64,000 nt of DNA, from positions 124,001 through 188,000 of the forward strand of contig NZ_JAVDPZ010000001.1 of the NCBI RefSeq assembly GCF_031453995.1, in the 5' to 3' direction. The notes beneath the pieces were generated by a model. It was not told where the DNA came from. It searched no databases and was given only the letters and a program-made list of their open reading frames with translations. The stretch comes from Nitrobacter vulgaris. Lineage in GTDB: Bacteria > Pseudomonadota > Alphaproteobacteria > Rhizobiales > Xanthobacteraceae. This document shows, in pieces, positions 53,014 to 60,943 of the stretch (the stretch's first letter is position 1; every line of letters starts with the position of its first letter). The position numbers and the translations under genes are program-made.

Positions 53014-53694
53014 TCAGTATCCCGGGGCAAGCGGAGCGCCCATCGGAGCACCCCAGTTGAAGCGGTAGTTCAGACCGATCTTGATGGTGTGCTGGTCGTT
53101 GTGGAGGTTGCCCCGAACAAAACGCGGGCCCGGGCCCACGAAGTTCACAGTGCCGAGATCGTAGTACTGGTACTCGACCTTGCCCGACCAGTTCTGGGTG
53201 AACAGGTATTCGAAGCCGCCACCAAGGGTGTAGCCGTCACGGCCGCCGTTGCCGCCGAAGCCGTTGCTAAAGCGAGAGTCAGCCCAGCCGTAGCCGCCCT
53301 TGAAGTACAGCAAATTCGGACCCCAAGTGTAGCCGATTCGGCCGGTGACCGATCCGAGGCCACGGTTGGCGAAGGTACTGCTGGTATCGAGGAAACTGTA
53401 ATTGGCTTCGATACCGAAGACCCAGTTCGGCGAGAACTGCGTGTCATAGCCGATCTGGCCGCCGCCCATGAACACGCCGTCGTTGTTGTTGACAGCACCG
53501 GGTAAGAAGATGCTGTTCGAGGAGTTACCGAAGGCACCGCCGATGTGACCGCCGATATAGAAGCCGGTCCAATTATAGATCGGAGCGGGCGGTAAGGGCG
53601 GTGCTTTGGTGTAGGGATGAGCTGCTAAATCAGCGGCGGACGCAGCCGACGCGCTGATCAGCACGGCTGCGGTCGCTAGAAGAATCTTCTTCAT
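53014..53694 (-). CDS. Outer-membrane beta-barrel protein (Omp25/31-like)
   Basis: A 226-aa protein with a signal peptide (1-20, ASA-AD) and an eight-stranded barrel pattern. NWTGFYIGGHIGGAFG at about 41-56 is the hallmark of the alphaproteobacterial Omp25/31 family; QIGYDTQFSPNWVFGIEANYSF, GRIGYTW and KVEYQYYDLG follow. The last strand IGLNYRF is unusually followed by about 14 residues rather than ending in Phe. Likely an abundant surface or structural protein. Confidence 0.88.
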   Translation of the reverse strand: MKKILLATAAVLISASAASAADLAAHPYTKAPPLPPAPIYNWTGFYIGGHIGGAFGNSSNSIFLPGAVNNNDGVFMGGGQIGYDTQFSPNWVFGIEANYSFLDTSSTFANRGLGSVTGRIGYTWGPNLLYFKGGYGWADSRFSNGFGGNGGRDGYTLGGGFEYLFTQNWSGKVEYQYYDLGTVNFVGPGPRFVRGNLHNDQHTIKIGLNYRFNWGAPMGAPLAPGY

Positions 53695-54026
53695 GAGGTA
53701 GCCTCAAAGCTGTAATCGATCGATACCGCTCAATATAACGGTAGGAGCTCGGGTGCGGCTGTAGCGTGTCTGCCACACACGGTTGAATTGTTGACGACCC
53801 GCTGCTGCAAAAAAAGCCGCGCCATCGTGGGCGGGACTAAGGATTCGATCTTGGACCGGACAGTTGCCAGCCTAGACAAACTGGCACAGATCAAGTCGCG
53901 CCATCTTAGAATAGGCGCTTGGATCTTGTCGTTGGCAGCCTTGAGCGGAATTGTTTTCCTAGCTTTGCGGTGGTGGTTTAGAACGTTCCCGCTGCCGAAA
54001 ATGAGCGGTGGAATCGCGGGCTTGGT
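53695..54026. other. Chromosomal flank of the island
   Basis: The promoter zone of the outer-membrane protein is on the left. A plus-strand frame (53788-54099) encodes one plausible membrane helix (WILSLAALSGIVFLALRWWF) but its C-terminus reads through the tRNA remnant, so I do not call it a gene. Confidence 0.35.
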
Positions 54027-54071
54027 TGGTGAGCGCGGAGGGACTCGAACCCTCGACCCCATGATTAAAAG
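54027..54071 (-). tRNA. tRNA-Lys(UUU) 3' fragment, island attachment site
   Basis: On the minus strand positions 32-76 of a tRNA are intact: anticodon loop CTTTTAA (54071-54065), right anticodon stem TCATG, variable loop GGGTC, a perfect T arm (GAGGG, loop TTCGAGT, CCCTC), acceptor strand CGCGCTC, discriminator A and CCA. The 5' half is absent: the sequence before CTTTTAA does not pair with TCATG. The break at the anticodon loop is a usual crossover for tyrosine recombinases. The fragment lies on the chromosomal side; the complete gene should be at the far end of the island. It is not a functional tRNA. Confidence 0.85.
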
Positions 54072-55057
54072 AAAGGTTTTCAATCCGTTTCCTATTTAAT
54101 TTCAACGGCAGCGGTTGGCAATCTTCTGAGCCTAACGTGATCGAACGTGCCGCAGGGACGGGGGGTTTGCCAACCACTTAGCCGGGCTTTTTCTTTTGTC
54201 CCAACAAGTGAATGCGCTGACCTCAGCACGTTTTGTCTTGATCTCGCTGGACGGGGATACATGTGGACCCCGCTGCACCACAGAGCTTCCAAGAGAGATG
54301 GGTCCATCATTCCGAAAGCAGGCCGCACAGTACCGCTCCTTTGCCATCGCGACCGGTGTCGGGGAGGCTCTGGATGGGCCGGGTGAACGGGCTTGTCGAT
54401 GGTTTCGGTCTAATCGCCTACCTCGCCTCCCTCGATGGCCGGCTCGAGGCGTAGCGCGCGTTGACCGTAGCCAGGCGCGCCGCTGGATCCAGAAAGCAAC
54501 AGCTCGCTCGCCCGAGATCGGCGGCAGTCTGCATAGGAGGTCCCCATACTCGGCCCCTTGCGCTAGATGTCTTTGCGGCTAGAGCGGCTCTTTTCTACGA
54601 ATTGGTAATGCTAGACCGAATTTAATATGTTGATGCTGCCATTTGTTTTACCACTAGGTATTGATAACGCCCGACTCACGAGCACTCTCTGATTTCCACC
54701 TCCGGTAGGCCGTGCGCCATGCATCATTCATCGCATGAGAATACTACCATAAAGGCTCGTAAATACTTTGAGGTTTCCCATGGCCGATCAGGGTCGTTGC
54801 GATAAGCTCACTTATTCACCGGTTTGAACGCGACTAAAGGCTGGGGCGATTGCACTTGCTGAGCACTTCAACCCATGCGACGAATCTGCTGCTTTCGCGT
54901 GCACGACTCGGTTCCCCAAACCGGCCGTAAGGGCGAAGGCGTCGGAGGATCGGGGGCAGAGTTCGTGCATAGGTTTGTGATGGCGGCCGCCTCGACGGTC
55001 TGGCGACTCGCCGGGCGGACGGCCAAGATGGCCTCCTTTCTCCGGAGGTCCATCTAG
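54072..55057. other. Island 5' region without a convincing gene
   Basis: About 1 kb between the attachment site and the methyltransferase. Frames on both strands are short (up to 135 codons) and lack family features; the 54812-55216 minus frame is a shadow of the methyltransferase start. 54590-54800 is AT-rich and is the likely promoter area. No integrase, transposase or inverted repeat is recognised. The clutter of fragments suggests decayed sequence. Confidence 0.4.
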
Positions 55058-56287
55058 GTGCCGAGCTATCTGGAATTTTTCGCCGGCGGTGGAATGGTGC
55101 GGGCCGGCCTCGGTGGCCGGTGGAAGTGCCAATTCGCCAACGACTTCGACCCGCTCAAGGTCCGAGTCTACGCGGACAACTGGGGCAAAAGGGAAATCCT
55201 CGAAGGCGACATTCATCGGCTCGAGGCGGAGGATCTCGGCCGCCGCGTTGATTTGGCATGGGCCTCGTTCCCCTGTCAGGACCTGTCCGCGGCCGGCAAC
55301 GGTCTAGGTATCGGCCAGGCCGAAAGAGCCAATCGGACGCGCTCCGGAACATTCTGGGCGTTCGTTGACCTCATGAAGCTACTGAAGTCCAACGGCCGGC
55401 TGCCGAGGATCGTCGTGCTCGAGAACGTCGTGGGTCTGCTGACTATCAACGGCGGCGAGGAATTCAAGGCGGTCATCGCGGCCTTGGGCAGGTTGGGGAT
55501 GCGCGCCGGCGCGCTCGTGGTCGACGCGCGGCATTTCGTTCCCCAGTCGCGGCAGAGGGTCTTCATCGTCGCCGTTTCGAAGTCGGCGAAGGTGGTGGAC
55601 GAACTGGTCCGCGACGGGCCGCATCCGATCTGGCATCCGGATCCGCTGGTGAAGGCCGTGGAGAAACTGTCTACGCAATGCCGCGAGCAGTGGATGTGGC
55701 TCAATCTGGGCACCGCTCCCGAATTGAAGAAAACGCTGAACAAGGTCGTGACGGACCGGCCGGCCGGCGTCGATTGGCACGAGCCCACGGAGACCCGCCG
55801 GCTGATCGGGATGATGTCCGACGTGCACAAGCAGAAGCTGTCCCTGGCCAAGAAGTCAGGCAAGCGCATCGTAGGGACCCTCTCTCTGCGGATGCGGCCG
55901 TCGAACGGCAGGACCGTGCAGCGGGCCGAAATCTGCTTCCGCGGCCTGGCGGGATGTCTCCGGACCCCTAAGGGAGGGGGCTCCAGGCCGCGCGTCATCG
56001 TCGTGAAGGGGGGCGATGTGCGGACGCGCCTTCTCTCGCCGGCGGAAGCGGCGTCGCTAATGGGACTCAAGCCCAGTTACCAACTGCCCGAGGCGTACGA
56101 TTACGCGTTCAGGGTGATCGGCGATGGCGTCGCTGTGCCCGTTGTGTCGTTCCTGCGCGCGAAGCTTTTGAATCCGCTTCTGCGCTCGATGAAGAAGCGC
56201 CGCGTCGCAAGCGGACGCAAGCCGAGGCGGGCCGCGCGCGCATCCCAACCGCGCAACCTCCGCGACGGACCGGAGCTTCGCGTCTGA
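55058..56287 (+). CDS. druM: C5-cytosine DNA methyltransferase (DruM-like)
   Basis: A 409-aa methylase transferring a methyl group from SAM to cytosine C5. Motif I FFAGGGMVRAGL (7-18), motif IV FPCQ with the nucleophile Cys73, motif VI ENV (122-124), motif VIII QSRQR (163-167), and motif X GDGVAVPVV (355-363) are in order; the tail of about 40 residues is Arg/Lys-rich. The start is GTG at 55058, 10 nt after GGAGG. No restriction endonuclease gene is adjacent; instead three large genes follow with 1-nt spacing or overlap. The order suggests DruM of Druantia type II, likely marking self DNA; the symbol is by synteny. Confidence 0.85.
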   Translation: MPSYLEFFAGGGMVRAGLGGRWKCQFANDFDPLKVRVYADNWGKREILEGDIHRLEAEDLGRRVDLAWASFPCQDLSAAGNGLGIGQAERANRTRSGTFWAFVDLMKLLKSNGRLPRIVVLENVVGLLTINGGEEFKAVIAALGRLGMRAGALVVDARHFVPQSRQRVFIVAVSKSAKVVDELVRDGPHPIWHPDPLVKAVEKLSTQCREQWMWLNLGTAPELKKTLNKVVTDRPAGVDWHEPTETRRLIGMMSDVHKQKLSLAKKSGKRIVGTLSLRMRPSNGRTVQRAEICFRGLAGCLRTPKGGGSRPRVIVVKGGDVRTRLLSPAEAASLMGLKPSYQLPEAYDYAFRVIGDGVAVPVVSFLRAKLLNPLLRSMKKRRVASGRKPRRAARASQPRNLRDGPELRV

Positions 56288-56288
56288 G

Positions 56289-58850
56289 ATGCCCATCGAT
56301 CTGCCCACCAGCCTATCCGATTGGGAAGAGGCGCTGACCCGGCGCTTTCTGACGGCGGCGGGCGAGGGCGTCGGTCCGATCAGATCCTTCGACATCAGTC
56401 CCGAAACGTTGGCTCTCACGGCCGGAGCGGATCCTTCGGCAGGCTTCCAGGCGGTCGCCGCATTCAAGAAGGCCCTGCTTGCGAACAGATTCGCGCTATA
56501 CGCCGCGCTGGAGGACGGCGTCTTTAACAGGAAGCTCGCCGCGGACTGCCCCGGCTGCTTTGCTTATCTCACGCTAACGATTTTCGTCGATAGTCAGATG
56601 GACGGGGACGATGCGGAAGGTTCCGAGCAGTTCAGACCGAAGCTCGCCGCGTTCCTCGGCGGGAGCCGCAGCTTCTCCAAGCTGTCCGGTGTGGCGTCCA
56701 TGTGGAAGTCGCTGCGCGATTGGCTGGCGCGTCAGGCGAAGGCCGGGAAGCCGTTCCGAAGACTCGTCCTTCCGGACGACGGCCGGGTCCAGATCGGCTA
56801 CACGCTGCGCTTGTCGTTTCCGTCCCGCCGAGACCACACGTTCCTCGGCGACTTCTTCGACCAGCATCCGGGAATCACTGCCGATGAGCGCGCGATGCTC
56901 GGCGCGCTGCGCAATCTGGTCGACCGATCGAGCGCGTCGCCGGGACTGCACGACGCCTTCGACGAATTCCATGCGGCTTATCTCGGCGGACAGCGCACGC
57001 TTGCCGACCACCGGTTCTGGAAATTCGTGCTGTCGGTGGCCGAGGCGCGAAATCTCGATTTGCCCGCCGACGTTTCGCTCGAGATCTACCCCGACGAGGA
57101 CGGACTGCTTCAATTCAAGATAGAGGTTGCCGGCGAATCCGACAGCAGGAGCGTGCACTGGACGCTGCAGTCGGCGGTGGAGGCAGTCGGCAATCTTGGC
57201 GCGTCGAACCTGCGGACGGTCGTGGAGGCTGGGTACGTGGTCTTCAAGCGCGTTGGCACCGCGCGCTGGTCCGCGGTGCCTCGTTTTTCCGACTGCCGCG
57301 GAGAGGTCAGGGTCGGGCTCTGTCGCCGTCTGACCGCCGCCGTCGGTTCGAAGCTTGGCAAGCTATGGTCCAGCGGCGATTGGAGCCTGACGATCGATCC
57401 CGTGTCGATCGCCAAGGTCGAGGACGCGCTGCGACGGATGCTCGCGAAAAGCGAGATGCCGCCCACCATCTCGGGCGTGACCCTGATCGGGGGAGTGCGG
57501 ACCGATCGTCATTGGCTCGGACGGCGCACAGTGCTGCCGAAGATCGAGACGGACCTGGGACTTCCGACGATCGGCACCGAACGCGAAGCGAACGCCCAAG
57601 CGCCGGTGTGTGAAGAAATCGGGCCCAATCTGTATGCGATCAGGGCCCCCCGCCCGCTGACGGGCCTCTTCGAGCTAAGAGGCTCAGCGACGGCTGCGAC
57701 GCGGCTTCAGTTCGTCGCGGACGCGTTCGTTCATGAGGCGCGCCCGCTGGCGAACGTCGTCAACCTGCCGGAGTGGAACGATACGGCAGAGTTGCGGTCG
57801 CGTGTCGCCGAGCCGCCCCAGAATTGGGACGATGTTCCGGAGCCGTTGGACGATCTTCTCGAAGCGATCTACGCGGGCGGCCGCGATGGATGGAACGAGT
57901 CCGATCTGATCCCCCTACTGGAGAGGGTTGTACCCGAAGAGATCAACCGCTGGGACTTCCTTCGCAGCCTGCAAGACGCCACCACGCTGACGCCATTTCT
58001 GCGCGCGCGATTCCGCGGCCGATCGTGGGTCCTGGGTCCGGTCGCTCTGATACCGCTGCGGTCCCGATCCCAGGATTTCGTCCTGATCGACGGATGCGTG
58101 CCGGCGTTGCTGCAGCGCGACTTCAAGCAGGCCGTGAAGGCGCTTGGCGGACGCGCATTCAGGCGAATGACGTCGCCTTGGAGTGTTCCGCTGATCGGCG
58201 CCGTGGGCGCGCCTATCGAGAAACTGAAAGAACGGCTGGACTGGCCGACGAATCGCGCGACGATGCCAGGCCGCCGCCCGGCGTCGTTCGACGACGCGCC
58301 GATGCGTCCGCTCAACGCCTACCGGCAGGAATACGCATCGTCCTGGGGCGCGGGCCGCTTCACTTCCGACGGATCACCGTCGCCTGTGCGGCTCACGCGC
58401 TGGGTTCATCTGGGCGAGCGCGACCACGACGTCTACGTCGTGGTCGGCCCCGGGCAGGAGCGGAGGTTTCTTTCCCGCTGCAGCGCGATCGTTCACGCGC
58501 ACATGTCGGCGGGCATAGCGATGTACCGATTCGACGCCGATCGCCTTGTCCGGACGGGTCGGGACGGGTTTCTGCCTGACCAAATCTCGCATTGGCTCCG
58601 GTACGAGAATTTGGCCAACGCGGGGCCATTGCCTTCCAGCGGATATGGTTACGCCGCCCGACAGGGCCAGGCGGCAAGAATCGCGGCGTTGCTGCCGGGC
58701 GCTATTGACGCCGGCCTAACGCTGCGCGCCCCTTGGGACGTCGTCGCATCCGCCAGACGCAGCGGCTTCACCGAGCGGTTGGTATTCACGGACGGGCGCT
58801 TCGTTTCGGGAAGAACGCCGTTCAACTCGACGCAATGGAGTAGGGTATGA
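56289..58850 (+). CDS. druF: Large protein of unknown fold (DruF-like)
   Basis: An 853-aa protein starting 1 nt after the methyltransferase stop. I recognise no catalytic motif, signal peptide or membrane helix. It seems multidomain: an N-terminal helical part (about 1-260), a beta-rich middle (about 260-560, with repeated short strands and Gly/Asp turns) and a C-terminal part ending in a positively charged region. A CPGC motif near residue 90 is single and unlikely to bind zinc alone. Position between methylase and coiled-coil genes matches DruF of Druantia type II; the identity rests on context and size. Its end overlaps the next gene by 4 nt (ATGA). Confidence 0.65.
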   Translation: MPIDLPTSLSDWEEALTRRFLTAAGEGVGPIRSFDISPETLALTAGADPSAGFQAVAAFKKALLANRFALYAALEDGVFNRKLAADCPGCFAYLTLTIFVDSQMDGDDAEGSEQFRPKLAAFLGGSRSFSKLSGVASMWKSLRDWLARQAKAGKPFRRLVLPDDGRVQIGYTLRLSFPSRRDHTFLGDFFDQHPGITADERAMLGALRNLVDRSSASPGLHDAFDEFHAAYLGGQRTLADHRFWKFVLSVAEARNLDLPADVSLEIYPDEDGLLQFKIEVAGESDSRSVHWTLQSAVEAVGNLGASNLRTVVEAGYVVFKRVGTARWSAVPRFSDCRGEVRVGLCRRLTAAVGSKLGKLWSSGDWSLTIDPVSIAKVEDALRRMLAKSEMPPTISGVTLIGGVRTDRHWLGRRTVLPKIETDLGLPTIGTEREANAQAPVCEEIGPNLYAIRAPRPLTGLFELRGSATAATRLQFVADAFVHEARPLANVVNLPEWNDTAELRSRVAEPPQNWDDVPEPLDDLLEAIYAGGRDGWNESDLIPLLERVVPEEINRWDFLRSLQDATTLTPFLRARFRGRSWVLGPVALIPLRSRSQDFVLIDGCVPALLQRDFKQAVKALGGRAFRRMTSPWSVPLIGAVGAPIEKLKERLDWPTNRATMPGRRPASFDDAPMRPLNAYRQEYASSWGAGRFTSDGSPSPVRLTRWVHLGERDHDVYVVVGPGQERRFLSRCSAIVHAHMSAGIAMYRFDADRLVRTGRDGFLPDQISHWLRYENLANAGPLPSSGYGYAARQGQAARIAALLPGAIDAGLTLRAPWDVVASARRSGFTERLVFTDGRFVSGRTPFNSTQWSRV

Positions 58851-60943
58851 GCGTCAGCAATACTTTTGTGGTCGGCCAGTGCACACGCGCGCGCGACTCC
58901 GTATTCCTGAAGGCGCGGGCGCAATCGGTCGACGGATCGATGCGGGATCTCACGCATACGTCCCAGAACGAGTTTCCGCCGGACGGTGAGATCGAACTGC
59001 GCGGCGCACGCGCGACCTTGACGCAGGATGACTGGGCGATCGCGAAACCCGTTCTCGACGGACCGCCGCGGCGCCGGCGCTGGGTGTCGCAGACCGCGAG
59101 AAAGCTTCTGCCGTTCGACGACCTCAGCTGCCTCTCCAATCCCGAAGCGGCGCGTAGGCTTCTCGTCGAGACCGGCCTGCAGGACGGCTTCACCGGGGAA
59201 AAGATCTTCCGTACCGGCCCGCAGGAGATGATCGTGGTCACGATGACCAAGTCGGAGGATGGCCGGAGCCGCGCGACGTCGCCCGACATGGCGCGGCTGC
59301 CCCTCTACCGCTTCGATCCGGCCAAGGTCCTCGCTATCCCAATGCCCGGCGGTTCGATTTCGCTAATGGAGAAGAACCATCAGTCCCCGGAAGCCGGGGT
59401 CTCCAACTGGATCAGCGACGCTCAGTACGTCGAGCAGATCGTGCGGGGCGAGCTTGCGGCGGAGGACGGGGAGCAGCGGGCTAGGGCGGCGATAGCTGCG
59501 ACCCTACTCTCGCATGCCGACAAGCTCGCCAGCCTGGTTTCCGGCGCGGGTGAGCCCGATCCGAAGATTGCCCGCGAGATCTTGAGATCGCGCCGGCTCG
59601 GCGAACTTCTGGCGTCGAGGCCCGCGCTGATCGCGGAGTTCATGAGCGCGCTGCGGCGCGACCCCGATGTTTCGGCGCGCATCGAGCAGGAGATATCACG
59701 GTTGACGATGGAGACCATCGAAACGAAGCGGTCCGAGCTTACCGCGGATTTGGCTGCTTCCCTCGAGGCGGAGTTCGCGAGCGTGAGGCGGGAGCGGGCC
59801 AGCAAGCTCGAAGCGGAGTTGACCGATCTCGAAACGTCGAGCCTGCAGGAGTTGCAGGCGAAGATCGACAGCCAGACGAACGCGGCGCTCTCGGCGATCG
59901 AGGTGAGGAAGGCGGGCCTCGAGAGGGCCGTGGCCGAACTGGAGAAGACGCGCGACACGCTGCATTCAAACAATCGTCTGAAGACCGAAGAGATCGACGC
60001 GCTGAATGCGGACGTCGGCAAACTGACATCGGATGTCGCCGATCGCAAAGCGGACCTCGACCGCCTCCTTCGCATGGAGCAGGTCCTGCAAACCGCCGGC
60101 GATCGATCAACAAAGCCCAAAAGGGCGCCGTCGTTCCCGCTTTCCAACCCCTCGCCGACAGCGACTCCGCTCTCCATCGGCGAGATTCCGACTTGGCTGA
60201 AGGCTTCATCGCTGCTGACGGACGTCGGAAGGCTTGGTGTCGCAAAGCTCGCCGCGCTGATCCTGAGCGGCGGCGTCCCGATCGTCGCCGGTCCTGAGGC
60301 CGACGACGTTATCGACGTGCTCTCTTCGATGCTCGCCGGAGGCGCTCTGACGATCTTCGATTGCGATCCGACCGTCATCAGTTACGATGACCTTTGGTGC
60401 CGACCGGGCAGCCCAACGCTGACCACGCTCGGTCTAGCCTTGGCGGACGTGCAGAACACAAGGAGCGTTCGTCTCTGCGCTGTCCGGTGCGCTGAGCTGT
60501 CGCCGTCCCAATTCTGGATCGAGACGCTGCGGCGCGCGGCAAAGCAACGTACGCTTCCGAAGGAATTCCTGCTCTGCGTCTCGCGCGGCGGCGAAGCAGA
60601 GGGCGAGGACTCGAACGACAGGTCGTTGTTTTGCGCCGAGGGATGGATCGAAAAAAATGCAGGTGTTCAGGCGCTGGCCTTGGTCGACGACGACGACTTC
60701 TGGCGTATCGCGGATGTCGCTGCGCTTCCGCTCGATCGCCCCGCGGCGCTGAGCGCGATCGGGACATCGAAAGCGCGTCTCTCGATCGCCGACACCCGCT
60801 GGTTGGCGCAATTCGTTCCTGTAGCAAAAGCGGTTCTTGCGGTCGAGGCCGGACCCTTCGTGAAGGAAGTTTTAGAGTCAGTTGCGGCCGGCACGAAGCC
60901 GGACTTGAGGCTGGTCGACAACCGAGGACCTTCGCGTGCTTGA
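58847..60943 (+). CDS. druG: Coiled-coil protein with degenerate P-loop-like C-domain (DruG-like)
   Basis: A 698-aa protein. The N-terminal 280 residues are mixed alpha/beta. A long coiled coil spans about 285-425 (heptads of Leu, Glu, Lys, Arg). A low-complexity Pro/Ser linker follows, then a C-terminal domain whose GGVPIVAGPEADDVIDVL at about 473-490 sits where an AAA-type P-loop would be but lacks GKT/S, followed by a strand TIFDCDP like a Walker B. It may be a non-catalytic ATPase-like scaffold. It starts in an ATGA overlap and ends 8 nt inside the helicase gene. Called DruG-like from order and size only. Confidence 0.65.
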   Translation: MSVSNTFVVGQCTRARDSVFLKARAQSVDGSMRDLTHTSQNEFPPDGEIELRGARATLTQDDWAIAKPVLDGPPRRRRWVSQTARKLLPFDDLSCLSNPEAARRLLVETGLQDGFTGEKIFRTGPQEMIVVTMTKSEDGRSRATSPDMARLPLYRFDPAKVLAIPMPGGSISLMEKNHQSPEAGVSNWISDAQYVEQIVRGELAAEDGEQRARAAIAATLLSHADKLASLVSGAGEPDPKIAREILRSRRLGELLASRPALIAEFMSALRRDPDVSARIEQEISRLTMETIETKRSELTADLAASLEAEFASVRRERASKLEAELTDLETSSLQELQAKIDSQTNAALSAIEVRKAGLERAVAELEKTRDTLHSNNRLKTEEIDALNADVGKLTSDVADRKADLDRLLRMEQVLQTAGDRSTKPKRAPSFPLSNPSPTATPLSIGEIPTWLKASSLLTDVGRLGVAKLAALILSGGVPIVAGPEADDVIDVLSSMLAGGALTIFDCDPTVISYDDLWCRPGSPTLTTLGLALADVQNTRSVRLCAVRCAELSPSQFWIETLRRAAKQRTLPKEFLLCVSRGGEAEGEDSNDRSLFCAEGWIEKNAGVQALALVDDDDFWRIADVAALPLDRPAALSAIGTSKARLSIADTRWLAQFVPVAKAVLAVEAGPFVKEVLESVAAGTKPDLRLVDNRGPSRA

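Noticed and set aside
53730..54099. Open frames on both strands spanning the tRNA remnant
   Set aside because: They contain the peptides typically obtained by translating tRNA 3' halves (GERGGTRTLD on plus, MGSRVRVPPRSP on minus). The overlap with the tRNA fragment explains their apparent conservation.
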